From NCBI GenBank assembly GCA_905182985.1, contig CAJJDN010000173.1:148104-212103 (forward strand): 64,000 bases of DNA. The letters run 5' to 3'. The position numbers and the translations under genes were made by a program. Each line of letters opens with the position of its first letter. The first letter of the stretch is position 1. This stretch comes from Paramecium sonneborni. Its lineage: Eukaryota > Ciliophora > Oligohymenophorea > Peniculida > Parameciidae. Shown here piece by piece: positions 40,739 through 51,939 of this stretch. The notes under the pieces were generated by a model, which was not told the origin of the DNA, did not search any database, and saw nothing but the letters and a program-made list of their open reading frames with translations.

Positions 40739-40984
40739 TCAATTTTTTACTTTCCATTTTTATCTATCAAGTGGACAATAATCTTATTCTTCAGTCCATC
40801 TAACTATACAATGTAAATGAAAATGATGATTGCATGCACCTGTAACTGGAGGACATTCATCTCCTGGTAATTTACATCTAGGACATGGTTATTCAAATGC
40901 TAATTAACATATTGTGCATCTATCTGTATCTAAACTCCATATCCATGAAGCAACTGCATTCCATTCTTTTATCTTGACTTTCAT
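40739..40984 (-). CDS. APC11: APC11-type RING-H2 subunit of the anaphase-promoting complex
   Basis: Catalytic RING subunit that recruits E2 enzymes to the APC/C cell-cycle ubiquitin ligase. The 81-residue intronless protein begins [16 protein letters not shown], the same N-terminal strand used by APC11/RBX proteins to bind the cullin. It continues [40 protein letters not shown] and CPLDRQKW. The [12 protein letters not shown] insert is characteristic of APC11 rather than RBX1. The last zinc-ligand position is Asp (CPLD), as in RBX1, where APC11 usually has CPMC. Length matches APC11 (about 84 residues). The stop is TGA after KVKN. Confidence 0.9.
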
Positions 40985-41454
40985 AATTTGAATTTACTAT
41001 TATTATTTAATTTTTTTTAATTTTTCTAATTAGAATTAAAATTATAATTATATTATTATATTATTATAATTATCAACTCAAAGCAAGAAAACAGAAACTT
41101 ATGATATCCTTATAAAGTTTATTAATTTGTAGTTATAAAAACTTTACAATATTAATAATTTTTTTCAAATATTAAAATAAAGTATAGTTATATTAGTTTT
41201 GTATTTAATAAACATAACTTTTTAGCATTCTGATTTTAGGAAATCAATTTAAATGTAATTTGATTAGAATTACTTATAATTTTATAAGAAAAATAATTTT
41301 ATTTCAATTATTTTAAACCTAGATATAAAAATCAATATATCTTTAAATGAACAAAATCTTTTATCATTTAATGTTTGATGAAAAATAAGAATTATAAAGA
41401 ATTATTAGTTATTGAAAGATTATAAATAAATTTAAATTATTACATATATATCTA
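40985..41454. other. intergenic region, 0.47 kb
   Basis: Extremely AT-rich spacer with short ttattata repeats near 41045-41070. Nothing else is recognised. Confidence 0.5.
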
Positions 41455-42457
41455 TCAATTACTAAGAATAATTTTTTTTATAACTTCTTCAGTTATTTAT
41501 TATCCAATAATCAAAATTTTACTTAAGTTTGATTGATTTATACTTGGCAAATTAGTTGGAGTAATTTCAAAGATATCTTCTACTCCTTATAATGAATACA
41601 TGACTTGTTCATCTTTACAAAATAGCAATCCCTTAATTCTCATTACATTTAAACCCTCTTCCCATAACATCTATCCAATTTTCATGTTCCATTCTTATTG
41701 AGTAATATTTGGAGTATGTAAATTAAGAAATAATTTTGTTATATTTCCAACTTCCTCAAAATGGATATGTTCTTAATTAAATATTTTATTATCTGCTTTA
41801 TCTGCTTCAAAAACATTTTGAATATCAATTTATGCTCTTTCAGATTTAATTAATTTAGCATTAGGGTTAATTATCATTAATTATTTTTCAATGATAACCA
41901 AATCTTCTTATTTACATAAATCCTTAAAAATTAAGAAGAATTTACTTAAAAATTTAACAATAATATATCGGCATGAATTATTTGTTTTCTAAAAATTTCT
42001 AATTCGTATAGATTCTTAAATTTGTGTGATGGTATTAAACCAACAATAGTAGCTAATTCTGCTGGTAAATTTAATCCTTAATCAACCCATAATTCTTTAA
42101 TCAAACTTGAAGGATCAGCTAGACCATTAGATTCAATAATTATAAATTAAATATTTGGTTTCTTTTCAATAAAATATTGAATGGCTGTCATCAATTATCC
42201 TCTTTTTATAAGTATTTATTTTACTTAGCAGAACAACAGATACAACCATTAGGTAATTCAAAAAAAGAATCAAATATATCTCCATTATTATCTACCATTA
42301 GAGGTGCTTCAATTCCCATTTCATCAGAGAATTCATTTTAAATAACAGCCACTTAATATAGATTCTGCACTTTTAAGATGTATTGTAATAAAGTAGTTTT
42401 GCCTGAACCTAAATAGCCTGTTAATAAAATAATTTTGCATTTATTAGTATTGTTCAT
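41455..42457 (-). CDS. CobW/P47K-family GTPase (ZNG1/CBWD-like putative metallochaperone)
   Basis: G3E GTPase; eukaryotic members deliver zinc to client enzymes. Visible motifs are the P-loop ILLTGYLGSGKTTLL at residues ~8-22, VAVIQNEFSDEMGIE, the metal-binding CxCC in ELPNGCICCSAK, and IIIESNGLADP (G3-like). The C-terminal region ends SNLSKILIIGQQITEE and is shorter than the His-rich tails of CBWD proteins. Introns of about 25 nt after CCSAK and 23 nt before DLCKQEDL restore the frame. Length is about 320 residues. Whether it carries zinc or another metal cannot be told from sequence. The next gene upstream, an AGC kinase, lies 110 bp away. Confidence 0.88.
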
Positions 42458-42567
42458 ATTAATTATTTAAGTGAATTTATTAATCACAAAAAGTTTTAGT
42501 GGATTATAGGGAACAAGCACATAAAATATATGGTAATGATTTATTTTAATTATAAATTCTTTAATCT

Positions 42568-43750
42568 TCAACATTCTTTTGCTTCTGAATCATAAGTAAA
42601 ATACTCATAATTGACAAATTGTTCTTTTTTATTAACTGGACTATCTATTGCAGGTTCATCCAAAAACATCTTAGGATTACAAATTGTGTTACTTTATTAA
42701 AATATTTAAAGTCTAAATCGTCTTTTAACTCTGGAATGATAGGTGGTACTAATTATCGATTTTGAGCTTAATTCCAATCAATATCTGAAAAAAATGGATG
42801 TTTTTTAATTTATTATATATTAATTCTTTATTTAGGCTTATAATATAGAATATATTTACATTATTATTTAGTAATCCTGTAAGGAGACTAGAACATGATT
42901 CAGAAAACCATGGTTTCATTTCTATTTATTTTTCTGTTCTATTTCTAAACATAAGTGTTCGATCCTGACTATAAAATGGTGCAGCTCCTGTTAACATTTC
43001 ATACATTAAAGCTCCTAAACTCCACCAATCACATGATTCATCATGGCCAAGTTTTTCATCAGAATAAATTTCAGGAGCAAGATATTCTGGTGTTCCTACA
43101 ATTGAAAAAGAAGGTGTATCTCTATTAGCAATAATTTTAGATAATCCAAAATCAATTAATTTAATATGTCCATCAAAACATAATAAAATATTTTCTGGTT
43201 TTAAATCTCTATATAAAATTTTAGAATCATGTAAGTATTCTAAAGCTATGATTATTTCAACAGCATAAAATTAAACTTAACTTTCTTTAAATTTATAAGC
43301 TCTTCTTAAATGGAAAAATAATTCACCGCCTGCACAATAATCAATAACATAATATAATTTATGTTGAGTTTAAAATGCATAATGAAGTTTACTAATAAAA
43401 GGATGGCTTATTTTTTCTAAGATGATTCTTTCTGTCTTAGCGTATTCTATTTATTTTTTTATTTGCAAATCATATTTGTTAACAATTTTCATAGCATACA
43501 ATTTTTCAGTAGAACGTTTTCTAACCAATAAGACTTTACCAAAGTTTCCTCTACCAATAGTCTTTAATAACTTAAAGTCTGTAATATTGATTTTATGAGG
43601 ATCTGTTGTGAGAGCGATACTTTGTTTATAAAAAGTTACGGTTTCAGTTTAATGTTCATTGAGAGGCTTAGAATTAGTATTAGCTTATTAAGACACAACA
43701 TCTTATTGACTTTCTTCATTTTTTTTAAAACAATTGAGACATTATCCCAT
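42568..43750 (-). CDS. AGC-type protein kinase with N-terminal acylation signal
   Basis: Ser/Thr kinase of the PKA/PKG/S6K group. The start MGQCLNC offers Gly2 for myristoylation and Cys4/Cys7 for palmitoylation, so membrane tethering is likely. The catalytic domain is complete: [49 protein letters not shown] and [14 protein letters not shown]. The C-terminal tail holds PIIPEL (the usual P-P-PxxP region) and ends near a hydrophobic motif YEYFTYDSE, where AGC kinases normally have FxxF-S/T-Y; the first aromatic is Tyr. At least two small introns lie in the tail, one of about 23 nt before MFLDEPA. No cyclic-nucleotide-binding domain is seen, so it is not a PKG. It is divergent from the next gene with only 26 bp between the ATGs. 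Confidence 0.9.
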
Positions 43751-43776
43751 ATGTATTATATAAAATATTTTTTAAT
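43751..43776. promoter_or_regulatory. 26-bp divergent start region
   Basis: These are all the bases between the ATG of the minus-strand AGC kinase (43750) and the ATG of the plus-strand gene (43777). Both 5' UTRs and core promoters must overlap coding sequence or be extremely short, unless one start is further downstream. No clear motif is seen beyond an A/T run. Confidence 0.55.
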
Positions 43777-45567
43777 ATGAACGAATTAAAGTCTCCAAAA
43801 TTATTGAATAATTTAGGATAAAGAAAATAATAGAACATACAAGAATAGAATGACACCAGCCTACTTTTGTAATTATTCTAGAAGATTTAACCAGTTGAGA
43901 TTATTAAAATGATTGTACAAAGAATATATATATATTTTAGGATTCTAAAAAAAAGAGTTAATCTGTGTTATATATCTATGAAGATGAATCTGAATCCAAA
44001 TTTAAAGAGATTATAAAAAATGGAGTCTTAGAATATGAATAACATCAATATTAATAAGCTTTATTCTAATTTAAATAAGCAGAATAAATCCTAACTGCAA
44101 TAGCAAGTCCACCAATTCAATATTAACTAATTAATAAAATCAATATCGGTACTTATGCTATATATTAAGGGTGTTTCTTTTTATGCCATAGGATGGTTAG
44201 AAAATGCTTTCACTTGTTTCGAGGATACTATCTTAATATTGAAAAAGTATATAAATCAAACAACACAAGAACGAATCCTTCTAGATACTATTAGACTTCA
44301 ATGTTTTTTATAATGTTGCATAATTTTATCTGAAATCGGATAGCATCAAGAAGCATTAGCAATCACTAAAATTGCAATTAAGAAATCATTCAAGTTATTA
44401 TTTGATCTTCATTCTCATTCAGAGGAATTTCCATAAAAAAAACTCTTAGAAGAGATCTTAAAGAAATCAGTTGCTCTTCCTTAATTAAAACCTAAATAAT
44501 AAGCAATAATAATCACATTCCCATCATCAAAATTTTAATAATTAACTCATGAAAATCTCCTTAATGTTTTCAAAGATTGTCCCTTTTAATATATTGAAAA
44601 AGCCAATATTCTAAGCTATATTTAAATGGCTCCTCTTAATTTTGAATCCCTTCTATTTTAATCCCAAACAAACAATTAATAATTTCTTCATATATTATCA
44701 CTTTTTGTAATCTCACTTTATTGCACCTCAACTGAATCCAGATTCATTGAATAAATTATTGATCCTTTATAATTTACAGAAGCTGAAAATTATTTATCAA
44801 GAGCATTAGAATTAGTTTATTTGTATTTCCCTAAAGATATGCCTCTTGTTAATCAATTATTAAATGTACATAACAGATTTCATGACATTTCTAAATAAAT
44901 TATTTAAGAAGATGTTCATCAAAAACAACATGAATAAAATTATGAAATTGTTCTCTTGAAACCTATTTTTGAACCTTAAAAATGTGGATTTGTCATTCCC
45001 ATCATTCGTAAATGTATATTATTTATATTATCATTAGCTAAATGTTCCTATCTAATTAAAGAAAGAGCTATTTCCCTTAAAGAACAATAATTTTAACATA
45101 CTAAAGCACAAAATCTAAATATTGACACTAATACTTATGAAGGATCTAAACATTAAAATAGAAAACTTAGATCTATTTCGACTTCTAATAAAAACAAACC
45201 AAATTCACCTAAATGGGGACTCAATTAGGTTGCAGAAATCTATCTTAAAGAAAAAAATAATAATAACAATCAATAAAATGTTAATATTACAAACTTTAGA
45301 TAAACTCATTTCAAAAGACCTTAAACTAAATCTAGTTAAAAATAATATTGCTTTGAAAAACCCAGATTTAATATTAATTTTTTAATCATCAATAATTTGA
45401 ATCATGTATAATTACCACCAAAAAGAAAAAGAGGTACATCATTTAATTTAGAATCTATTAAACCTCCTTAAACTGCTTAAAATAGCGCAAAAGGAAACAA
45501 AGAATTACTAAAATCTTATTAAATGTAAACCAAAATTAAAAATTTAATTAAATCCTATCAAATTTGA
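43777..45567 (+). CDS. helical-repeat (possibly TPR-like) protein, about 580 aa
   Basis: No exact family recognised. After MNELKSPKLLNNLGQRKQQ, a 26-nt intron near 43914 and a 21-nt intron near 44170 restore the frame. The first half has paired helices of TPR style: VLEYEQHQYQQALFQFKQAE, GWLENAFTCFEDTILILKK and IGQHQEALAITKIAIKKSF. The middle is hydrophobic and helical (FLHILSLFVISLYCTSTESR), and the last ~170 residues are Asn/Lys/Ser-rich and probably disordered. TGA follows KSYQI. It could be a scaffold, but no partner is indicated. Confidence 0.72.
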
Positions 45568-46906
45568 TTTTAGTTTAATTGTTCTATAATCACCATATTT
45601 ATTAAATTGATTTAAATCATAATAAAAATTTTTTTTATATTTTTTTCATTTAAAAGCTAATCTGAAATTCAATCTTTGAAATAATACAATTCTAAAAATA
45701 ATTAATTTGAAAGAATAAAGTCAATTAAATGACTGTTTATAAATTATTTTATACTATTTCATCTTAAAATATTTTTAAAAATTTTATAGTTTTATCTGTG
45801 GAATAATATATTTCTTTGTTTTATTTTCTTTATTAGGTACAAAATTAAGACAATATCTCTTTTTTTAATCTTTTTAGAATAGAAACACAATTTCATCTAA
45901 TGGGGTTTCTTTTTATAATGATTAAAAAAAATAGCATAAAAGTAATTTTTTGTTCTTATAAGCAAAAACACATGAAATTTTTAGATAAGCAAGTTACAAA
46001 AATATTAGTTTGTTCAAAGAAGTAGATAGGTAAAACTATCATAATGGTTGTTTCTTAAGTATAAGAATATAAAATTAATTAAAAAATTTTTTTTTTTAAT
46101 AGGTTTTTTTAGTATATATAATTCGTGTTATTTAATTTTCAAATATAATGAAGTCAACAAGTTTTATATATTAGTAATTAAAGAAAATAATAAGAGTTCA
46201 TTTTTAGATGGAACTTGTAAGCTTATATTATATTTATAATTAACAATTAAGCAATTTGGTTGAAGAAAGGTCAATTTTAGACATTTCAAAGAGCTTCATT
46301 TAACTGAATATCTTGAAATTTATTTTCTACATTTTAGAAACAAATTAAAGTACTTTTCAAACTAGAAAGTTAAAAAAGAGAATTGAAAAGCTGAAATCTC
46401 ATATATAGAAGCAAATAATAAAGAATAAACGATGATGAAAATGATAAGTCTGATAATAACATTCATCTTAGAAAGAGATTATAATCTGAAATTATCAAGA
46501 AAAAAATAATGCATGAATTGTTTTACTTACACTATATTGCAATCCTAAAGTTTAAAAGCAATTTTCGTTTACATTATAGTCTGAGAATGGAATAAAATGT
46601 AAATTGAATATGTATCGATTAATATAATTGATTTAGAAAGCACAAATTGATAATTCCAGCAATAGTTAGAGGTATGTCAAACATATTTAGTATTAATTGA
46701 TGATATTTAAATATTGGAAGATATTTGTAAATAATTTATAGATTTATGATTTTGTAATTAGAAATAATGAACTTTTGATTTAAAATGATTAATCATAATT
46801 ATCTGGATGAAATATTAGAAGTTAAGATTTATTTGATCAATGTGCTCTAAGTAATTACTAATAAATATAATGAGTAAATATATATTAGTTTATTATTTTT
46901 TTATAA
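45568..46906. other. intergenic region, about 1.3 kb
   Basis: The longest gap in this half of the window. Short open frames (for example 46048-46239, read with the standard code) are hydrophobic and A/T-driven, with no introns or family features. No RNA gene or repeat was recognised. A gene remnant cannot be excluded. Confidence 0.45.
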
Positions 46907-48698
46907 ATGCAAAGCTCAAACTTATATTTTGTATATAATTCTGGATCTGAATAATTTTGGAAGAGAAAAGATTATTAGTTAATAAATGATCTTATGTAAG
47001 GATTGCTTCAAGATTCAAGAGAGATGATAACATTATATAAAACAGGGAAAATATTAAAAAAGTTTATCGGTAGACAATATAAAACCTTTTAACAACATTT
47101 GTTTTATTTTCGAGAAGTAAAAATATAAAATTTAGTAGAAAGAATGGAGAATTGGGGGGTTTTGTTGTTTTAAAGAATGTGTATTTTAAAATAACTAAAA
47201 AAATTGCTACTTAAAATATTCCTTATGACAGTTGTCTAAGTCTAATTAGAGACCGCAGTAGAATTGATCTATATTTTAACCATTCAGCTGAGATTGAGTT
47301 ATTTTTGAGAGAACTATAGAGATGTTGTATTATTGATGGGTTTGAATAACATTATTAATTGTTTCAAAACATAGGTACTGGTTCTACAGCTCAAGTATAA
47401 CTTTTGAAATTAAATAAGGTGTTTTTGGCTGAAAATATTGAAGATCATTAATAATATGCAGTAAAGTAGATAGAAAAAGAATAAGCTACAGGAAGACATC
47501 GTGTATTGAGATCAAAAACATTATTAGAAGAAATATTTATGATGCGAAGTTTAGATCATCCAAACATTATGAAATTACATCAAGTATATGAATCAGAAAG
47601 TAGAATATTTAGATATATGGATAGAACATATATAATTAGTTATCAGTCTATTTGAAGGAGGCTAATTGATGGATAAAATCAAGAATTTTAATTTTATTAC
47701 TAAAAGAGAGTTGGCTAAAGTATTGATTGAAACTGTTCATTATATGCATACCAAAGTATTCGATATCCAAAATTAGGGAATTATGCATCGAGATTTAAAA
47801 CCATTTAATATACTTTATAAAAATAAAGATCCATAAGATTGGCAATTTGGAATTGGAGATTTTGGATTCTCAACTTCAATTAAATAATAATAACATATTC
47901 TTTATAAATGTGGTACTCCTGGTTATGTAGCACCTGAAATTATAGAATATAGAGAGAAATCTAAAATGTATGGATTATCTTGTGATGTCTTTAGTATTGG
48001 TGTCATTTTATATGAAATGTAATAATCAAATTTTATTTAATAGCTTTTTCAATATTCATCCATTCAAAAGTAAAACTAAAGATGAAACTTTAAGATAAAA
48101 TGTAAATGCTCAAATCAATTTTGATGATCGTATTTGCATTCCTTAATCTCTCAAGTCTTTAATTATTTCTATGGTTAGAAAAAATCCACGACATAGATTC
48201 ACTCTATAATAATGTTTAGATCATGACTTTTTTAAAGAAAACCTATCAAAATTTAATGAACTTTCATAAGAAATTTAAGAGTATAAATATAAAATATAAT
48301 TTAATTTTATAGACATGAACCAAAGACTATGGAAATTAGAAACATTCGATGTCAAACTCTTTAATTTCTAAAAATTCAAAATAACAGAAGAAGAAGATAG
48401 TCTTTACCTCAAGATTTCTCTGTTACACAAGAACCCTAAATTCAACAGAGTAATAGTAATAATTATTGCTTAAGGAAAAAGCATATTAATAAAATAAAGA
48501 TAATCTATGTCCTCCACTCATGAGTCTAAATTGAAGCTAGAATCCTAACAACAATTCTAATTATCCTAATAAAATTAAATCTAAATGCCATAGATAAAAA
48601 TTATCTAATTAGATAAGATTTTTGAAATCTTTCTAAATGATTCACATCATATCCCAAATTCTTTTGGTTAAACATATTTAATCAAAAGGCAATATTGA
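46907..48698 (+). CDS. serine/threonine kinase with N-terminal PH-like extension
   Basis: The kinase core is clear: [83 protein letters not shown] and [12 protein letters not shown]. This is CAMK-like and complete. The ~150 residues before it ([20 protein letters not shown], then [21 protein letters not shown]) have the strand-strand-helix look of a PH domain; an [10 protein letters not shown] helix at the end is typical, but this is inference. Introns of about 25 nt lie before [12 protein letters not shown] and [10 protein letters not shown], one of about 32 nt near 48285 and one of about 25 nt near 48450. An N-terminal intron is also needed near 47150-47220 but was not pinned down. The tail is Gln/Ser-rich. 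Confidence 0.85.
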
Positions 48699-48782
48699 TA
48701 AAGATAAAGATATTTTTAAAAATATTTTATATTATTATACGATTGAATATATAAAAAATATAATTTTAATAATCAAACACTC

Positions 48783-49094
48783 ATGTCTGAGTACGAAAGA
48801 GTCAAATTTATCTTTCCGGCATTAGAAAAATTTATTGTTATGGTATATGTTTTTTAGAATTAGGATTTAAATAGTAAAATTGCACTTGACGATCTGAAAT
48901 TTACTTTTACCAACATTTTAAAAATTGATTTGTTTGCAAAAAAAATAAAATTCTCATTTAATAAAGGATTTATACAAATCGACTTAAATTCATAATAAAG
49001 TTTAAGTGGATAAGAGGCTATAAAAAATCAAAACCAAAATTAAGAAAAATAATAGATTGATATTACAGTAAAATTTATTGAAGAAGGAGCATGA
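48783..49094 (+). CDS. small unrecognised protein, 103 aa
   Basis: Intronless frame MSEYERVKFIFPALEKFIVM... ending VKFIEEGA before TGA. It has alternating hydrophobic residues (FTFTNILKIDLFAKKIKFSF), suggesting beta strands, then a Gln/Asn-rich loop. There is no signal peptide. It starts 84 bp after the kinase stop on the same strand. Amino-acid composition is protein-like rather than an A/T accident, but no homologue comes to mind. Confidence 0.55.
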
Positions 49095-49878
49095 TATTAT
49101 ATTGTAATTATTTTGATTTATGCAAAAAAAATATTTTAAGAAGAACATTTTAGTATTTTTTTTTAAAATCAACTAAAATTGAATCAAAAATGAATTAAAT
49201 TTAAGAATAATTTAGTTATAATTCATATCTTTAATTTAGATAATGATAGATATTCCTATAATCGATACTTTTTAATTTCTTTTTCTTAATAATTTTTATT
49301 TGTATAAACTCTTCTTTGAGAATTTGATTTTTTTTTCATCTATGAAAACTGTTATACATCATAATTTAGAAAACTCTCAATCATTAACTTAGATTGATCA
49401 AATAAATTATTTATTTCTATTAAAAATGTTCTTAAAATAACAAAATAAATCTTAATGTTATAGAAAATATTTCTATAAAAACTTATCTTAAATTAGTATA
49501 AATTAAATAATTTAAAAAAAGATTTCCATAGTAACCAAAATTTCCTTTTTAAAATTATTATTCTAAATCTTCGGATTGTTTATCAAAGATTAATTCAAAT
49601 AAAATACCAATAATTATTCTATAATTGAGAAATTATAATCTTCATCTCTTAAAATTTGAAGAAAAGTAGTTTAATTATGTTTGAGCATGATACTAAAATT
49701 AATCAATACTTGAATTTTCAATTTTCTTCGAAAAAAATCATTTCTAGACTAATTTTTTAATATAATAAAGCAAAAAATTTATCTATTTTAAAAAATAATA
49801 ATCTATTATAATATAAAATGATGGCATAAAATTATTTTTATCAAAATAATATTTTAAAATTTTAATATTTTAAAAAAA
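49095..49878. other. intergenic region, about 0.8 kb
   Basis: AT-rich spacer between two plus-strand genes. Nothing recognised. Confidence 0.5.
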
Positions 49879-51556
49879 ATGATTCCTGAGGAGAAGATTG
49901 AAACAATTTAAATGCCATCCTTAATTACAAGTTTTTCGAAAAGGAAGTAAAATATGTCCCAATCAATTTCATAATCTAATATTTTGTTACAATCAAGTAG
50001 TTAGTGTTGTGAAAAATAAGAGTAGATAATTGAAAACATACAATTAAATGAGAAAAAAAATGTAAAGAAAGTTGAAGAAGATAAAAAATAATAAATTCTT
50101 GATTATAATTTAAACACTCAACTATCATTAGAAATCAAATCAATAGTCAACACAGTAGTAATATCGAATACTTAGTAATAATATTTGCAAGGAATGGTGA
50201 GTTTAAAAGCTTTGGACATCATGTAGAATATAAATGAATAATCAAGTAGAGTTGGTGTTGATTTAGTATAAAAATAATACTTATTTAAAGTTTTGTTTAA
50301 TTGATAGGAGTGGAAGTATGCATGGAGATAAGTTAACAATGGTTAAAAAAACATTAGTTTAATTGTTAGAATTTCTTGGAGATAAGGATCGACTTTAATT
50401 AATTGTATTTAATGGTTAAGCATAAAGAATTACACCTTTAAATTATGCAACAACTGAAAATAAATTATATTTTAAAGAAAAGATAGCTTCTATTAAATCT
50501 GGTGGAGATACTAAGATAGCAAATGCATTTTAATTAGCACTAGATGAATTAAAATAAAGATAAGTGATAAATGATGTTAGTTCAATATTTTTATTATCTG
50601 ATGGTTAAGATTCAACTGCATTTGTAGAAATTTAAAATAGTGTTTCAGAAGTGAAAGATGTTTTCTCTATTCATTGTTTTGGTTTTGGGCGAGATAATGA
50701 TACTAATATGATGACATCTATTTGTAATTTAAAGAATGGTAGTTTTTACTTTGTGTAAGAAATAGATTTGTTGGATGAATTCTTTGCTGATGCATTTGGT
50801 GGTTTGATTACTGTAATAGGTGAATAATTAGAAATTAAAGTTTCAATTTAATCAACCTCTCCTTTCGAAAATGTTTCTATTTCTAAGACTTATGGAAAAA
50901 TGTGGTAAAAAATAGATAAAGACTATATTATCAAATTGCCACATATTGTTTCAGGAACTAGAAAAGATTTTGTATTTGAATTATGCTGGCCTACTTGTTA
51001 GAATATTGATGAAAAAGAAATAGAATTAAAAGTTCTTGATGTATCAATGACTTTAAAAAATCCAATTACTAAATAAGTAATATAAAAAGATGCTAGTTTG
51101 ATTGTTAAAATTGTTAATTCTGATAATTCAATTATTTAAAATGAATAAGATTTGGATGTTTTAACTTAATATTACAGGGTTAAAGGAACTGAAACTATTT
51201 TAAATGCTAAATAATTATGTGATTAGGATGATTTTGATCAAGCAAAACTCTTGATATAAAGTATGCTTATAAAAATTAAACCAAATGAATTTATCTTAGC
51301 TTTATGTTAGGGAATAGTATAAGATTTAGAGTAAGCACTATAAGCATGTGAAAGAAACAGATTTTAAAATTATGGTAATAGCTAAATGATTTAGTTTGTG
51401 TCTAATAATTTTCAACAAATAGGATCCAATTCTATTTTCAATTCCCGAGGACAACAATTATCTTCTACTCAAGCTTCATACTCAAATACAATGCAATCTC
51501 TTTTGAGAAGTTAAGTTTAAGATTTTAGAATTTCATAGTAAAGTGACATATTATGA
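49879..51556 (+). CDS. von Willebrand factor A (VWA) domain protein
   Basis: About 550 residues. After a Ser/Gln-rich leader (MIPEEKIETIQMPSL...), a 25-nt intron near 50266-50292 precedes the VWA domain. The metal-ion-dependent adhesion site is intact: FCLIDRSGSMHGDK (DxSxS), SGGDTKIANAF with the usual Thr, and FLLSDGQDS with the second Asp. A beta-rich region follows (VIGEQLEIKVSIQSTSP, YIIKLPHIVSGTRKDFVFEL), as in cytosolic VWA proteins of the Vint/RING VWA type. The end is helical and Gln/Asn/Ser-rich, up to DFRISQQSDIL. No RING or signal peptide is visible, so a cytosolic protein is likely. The next gene on the same strand also ends in a VWA domain. Confidence 0.88.
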
Positions 51557-51939
51557 TTATGAGCAAAATATAAACAAGTAGTTTTTTTTTTTTTATTTAT
51601 TTTCTTTTTTCATTTTTCCTTACTTTTTTATATTATTCAAGTAATTCCAAGCAAAAATTGAAAATTTAATAAACATTATCTCTAAATGTATTTCATGTCT
51701 TCAAATATTAAAAGTTCATAATTTTGAATAAATACTCTTAATTTCTATTCTTTCTTATTGATATTTTATGTAACCAATAAATACAAAATGAAAAAAATCA
51801 ATATTAAATGTTATTTTCTCTTTTATATCTTAAATCTTCAAATCTAATATTAAAAAAAAAATATTTAAAATATAGCATAAAGGCAAGGCAGAATCTAATC
51901 TATAAGAAAGATATCAATAATGATTAGAATAATATATTT
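51557..51939. other. intergenic region, 0.38 kb
   Basis: AT-rich, with a T run near 51573-51600. It is the presumed 3' UTR of the VWA gene and 5' region of the giant GTPase. Nothing else seen. Confidence 0.5.

Noticed and set aside
45122..45385. Plus-strand frame of 87 codons
   Set aside because: It is an out-of-frame shadow inside the helical-repeat gene ending at 45567.
46048..46239. 63-codon plus-strand frame in a long intergenic gap
   Set aside because: Phe/Ile/Lys composition follows A/T bias, and there are no supporting introns or homology signals.
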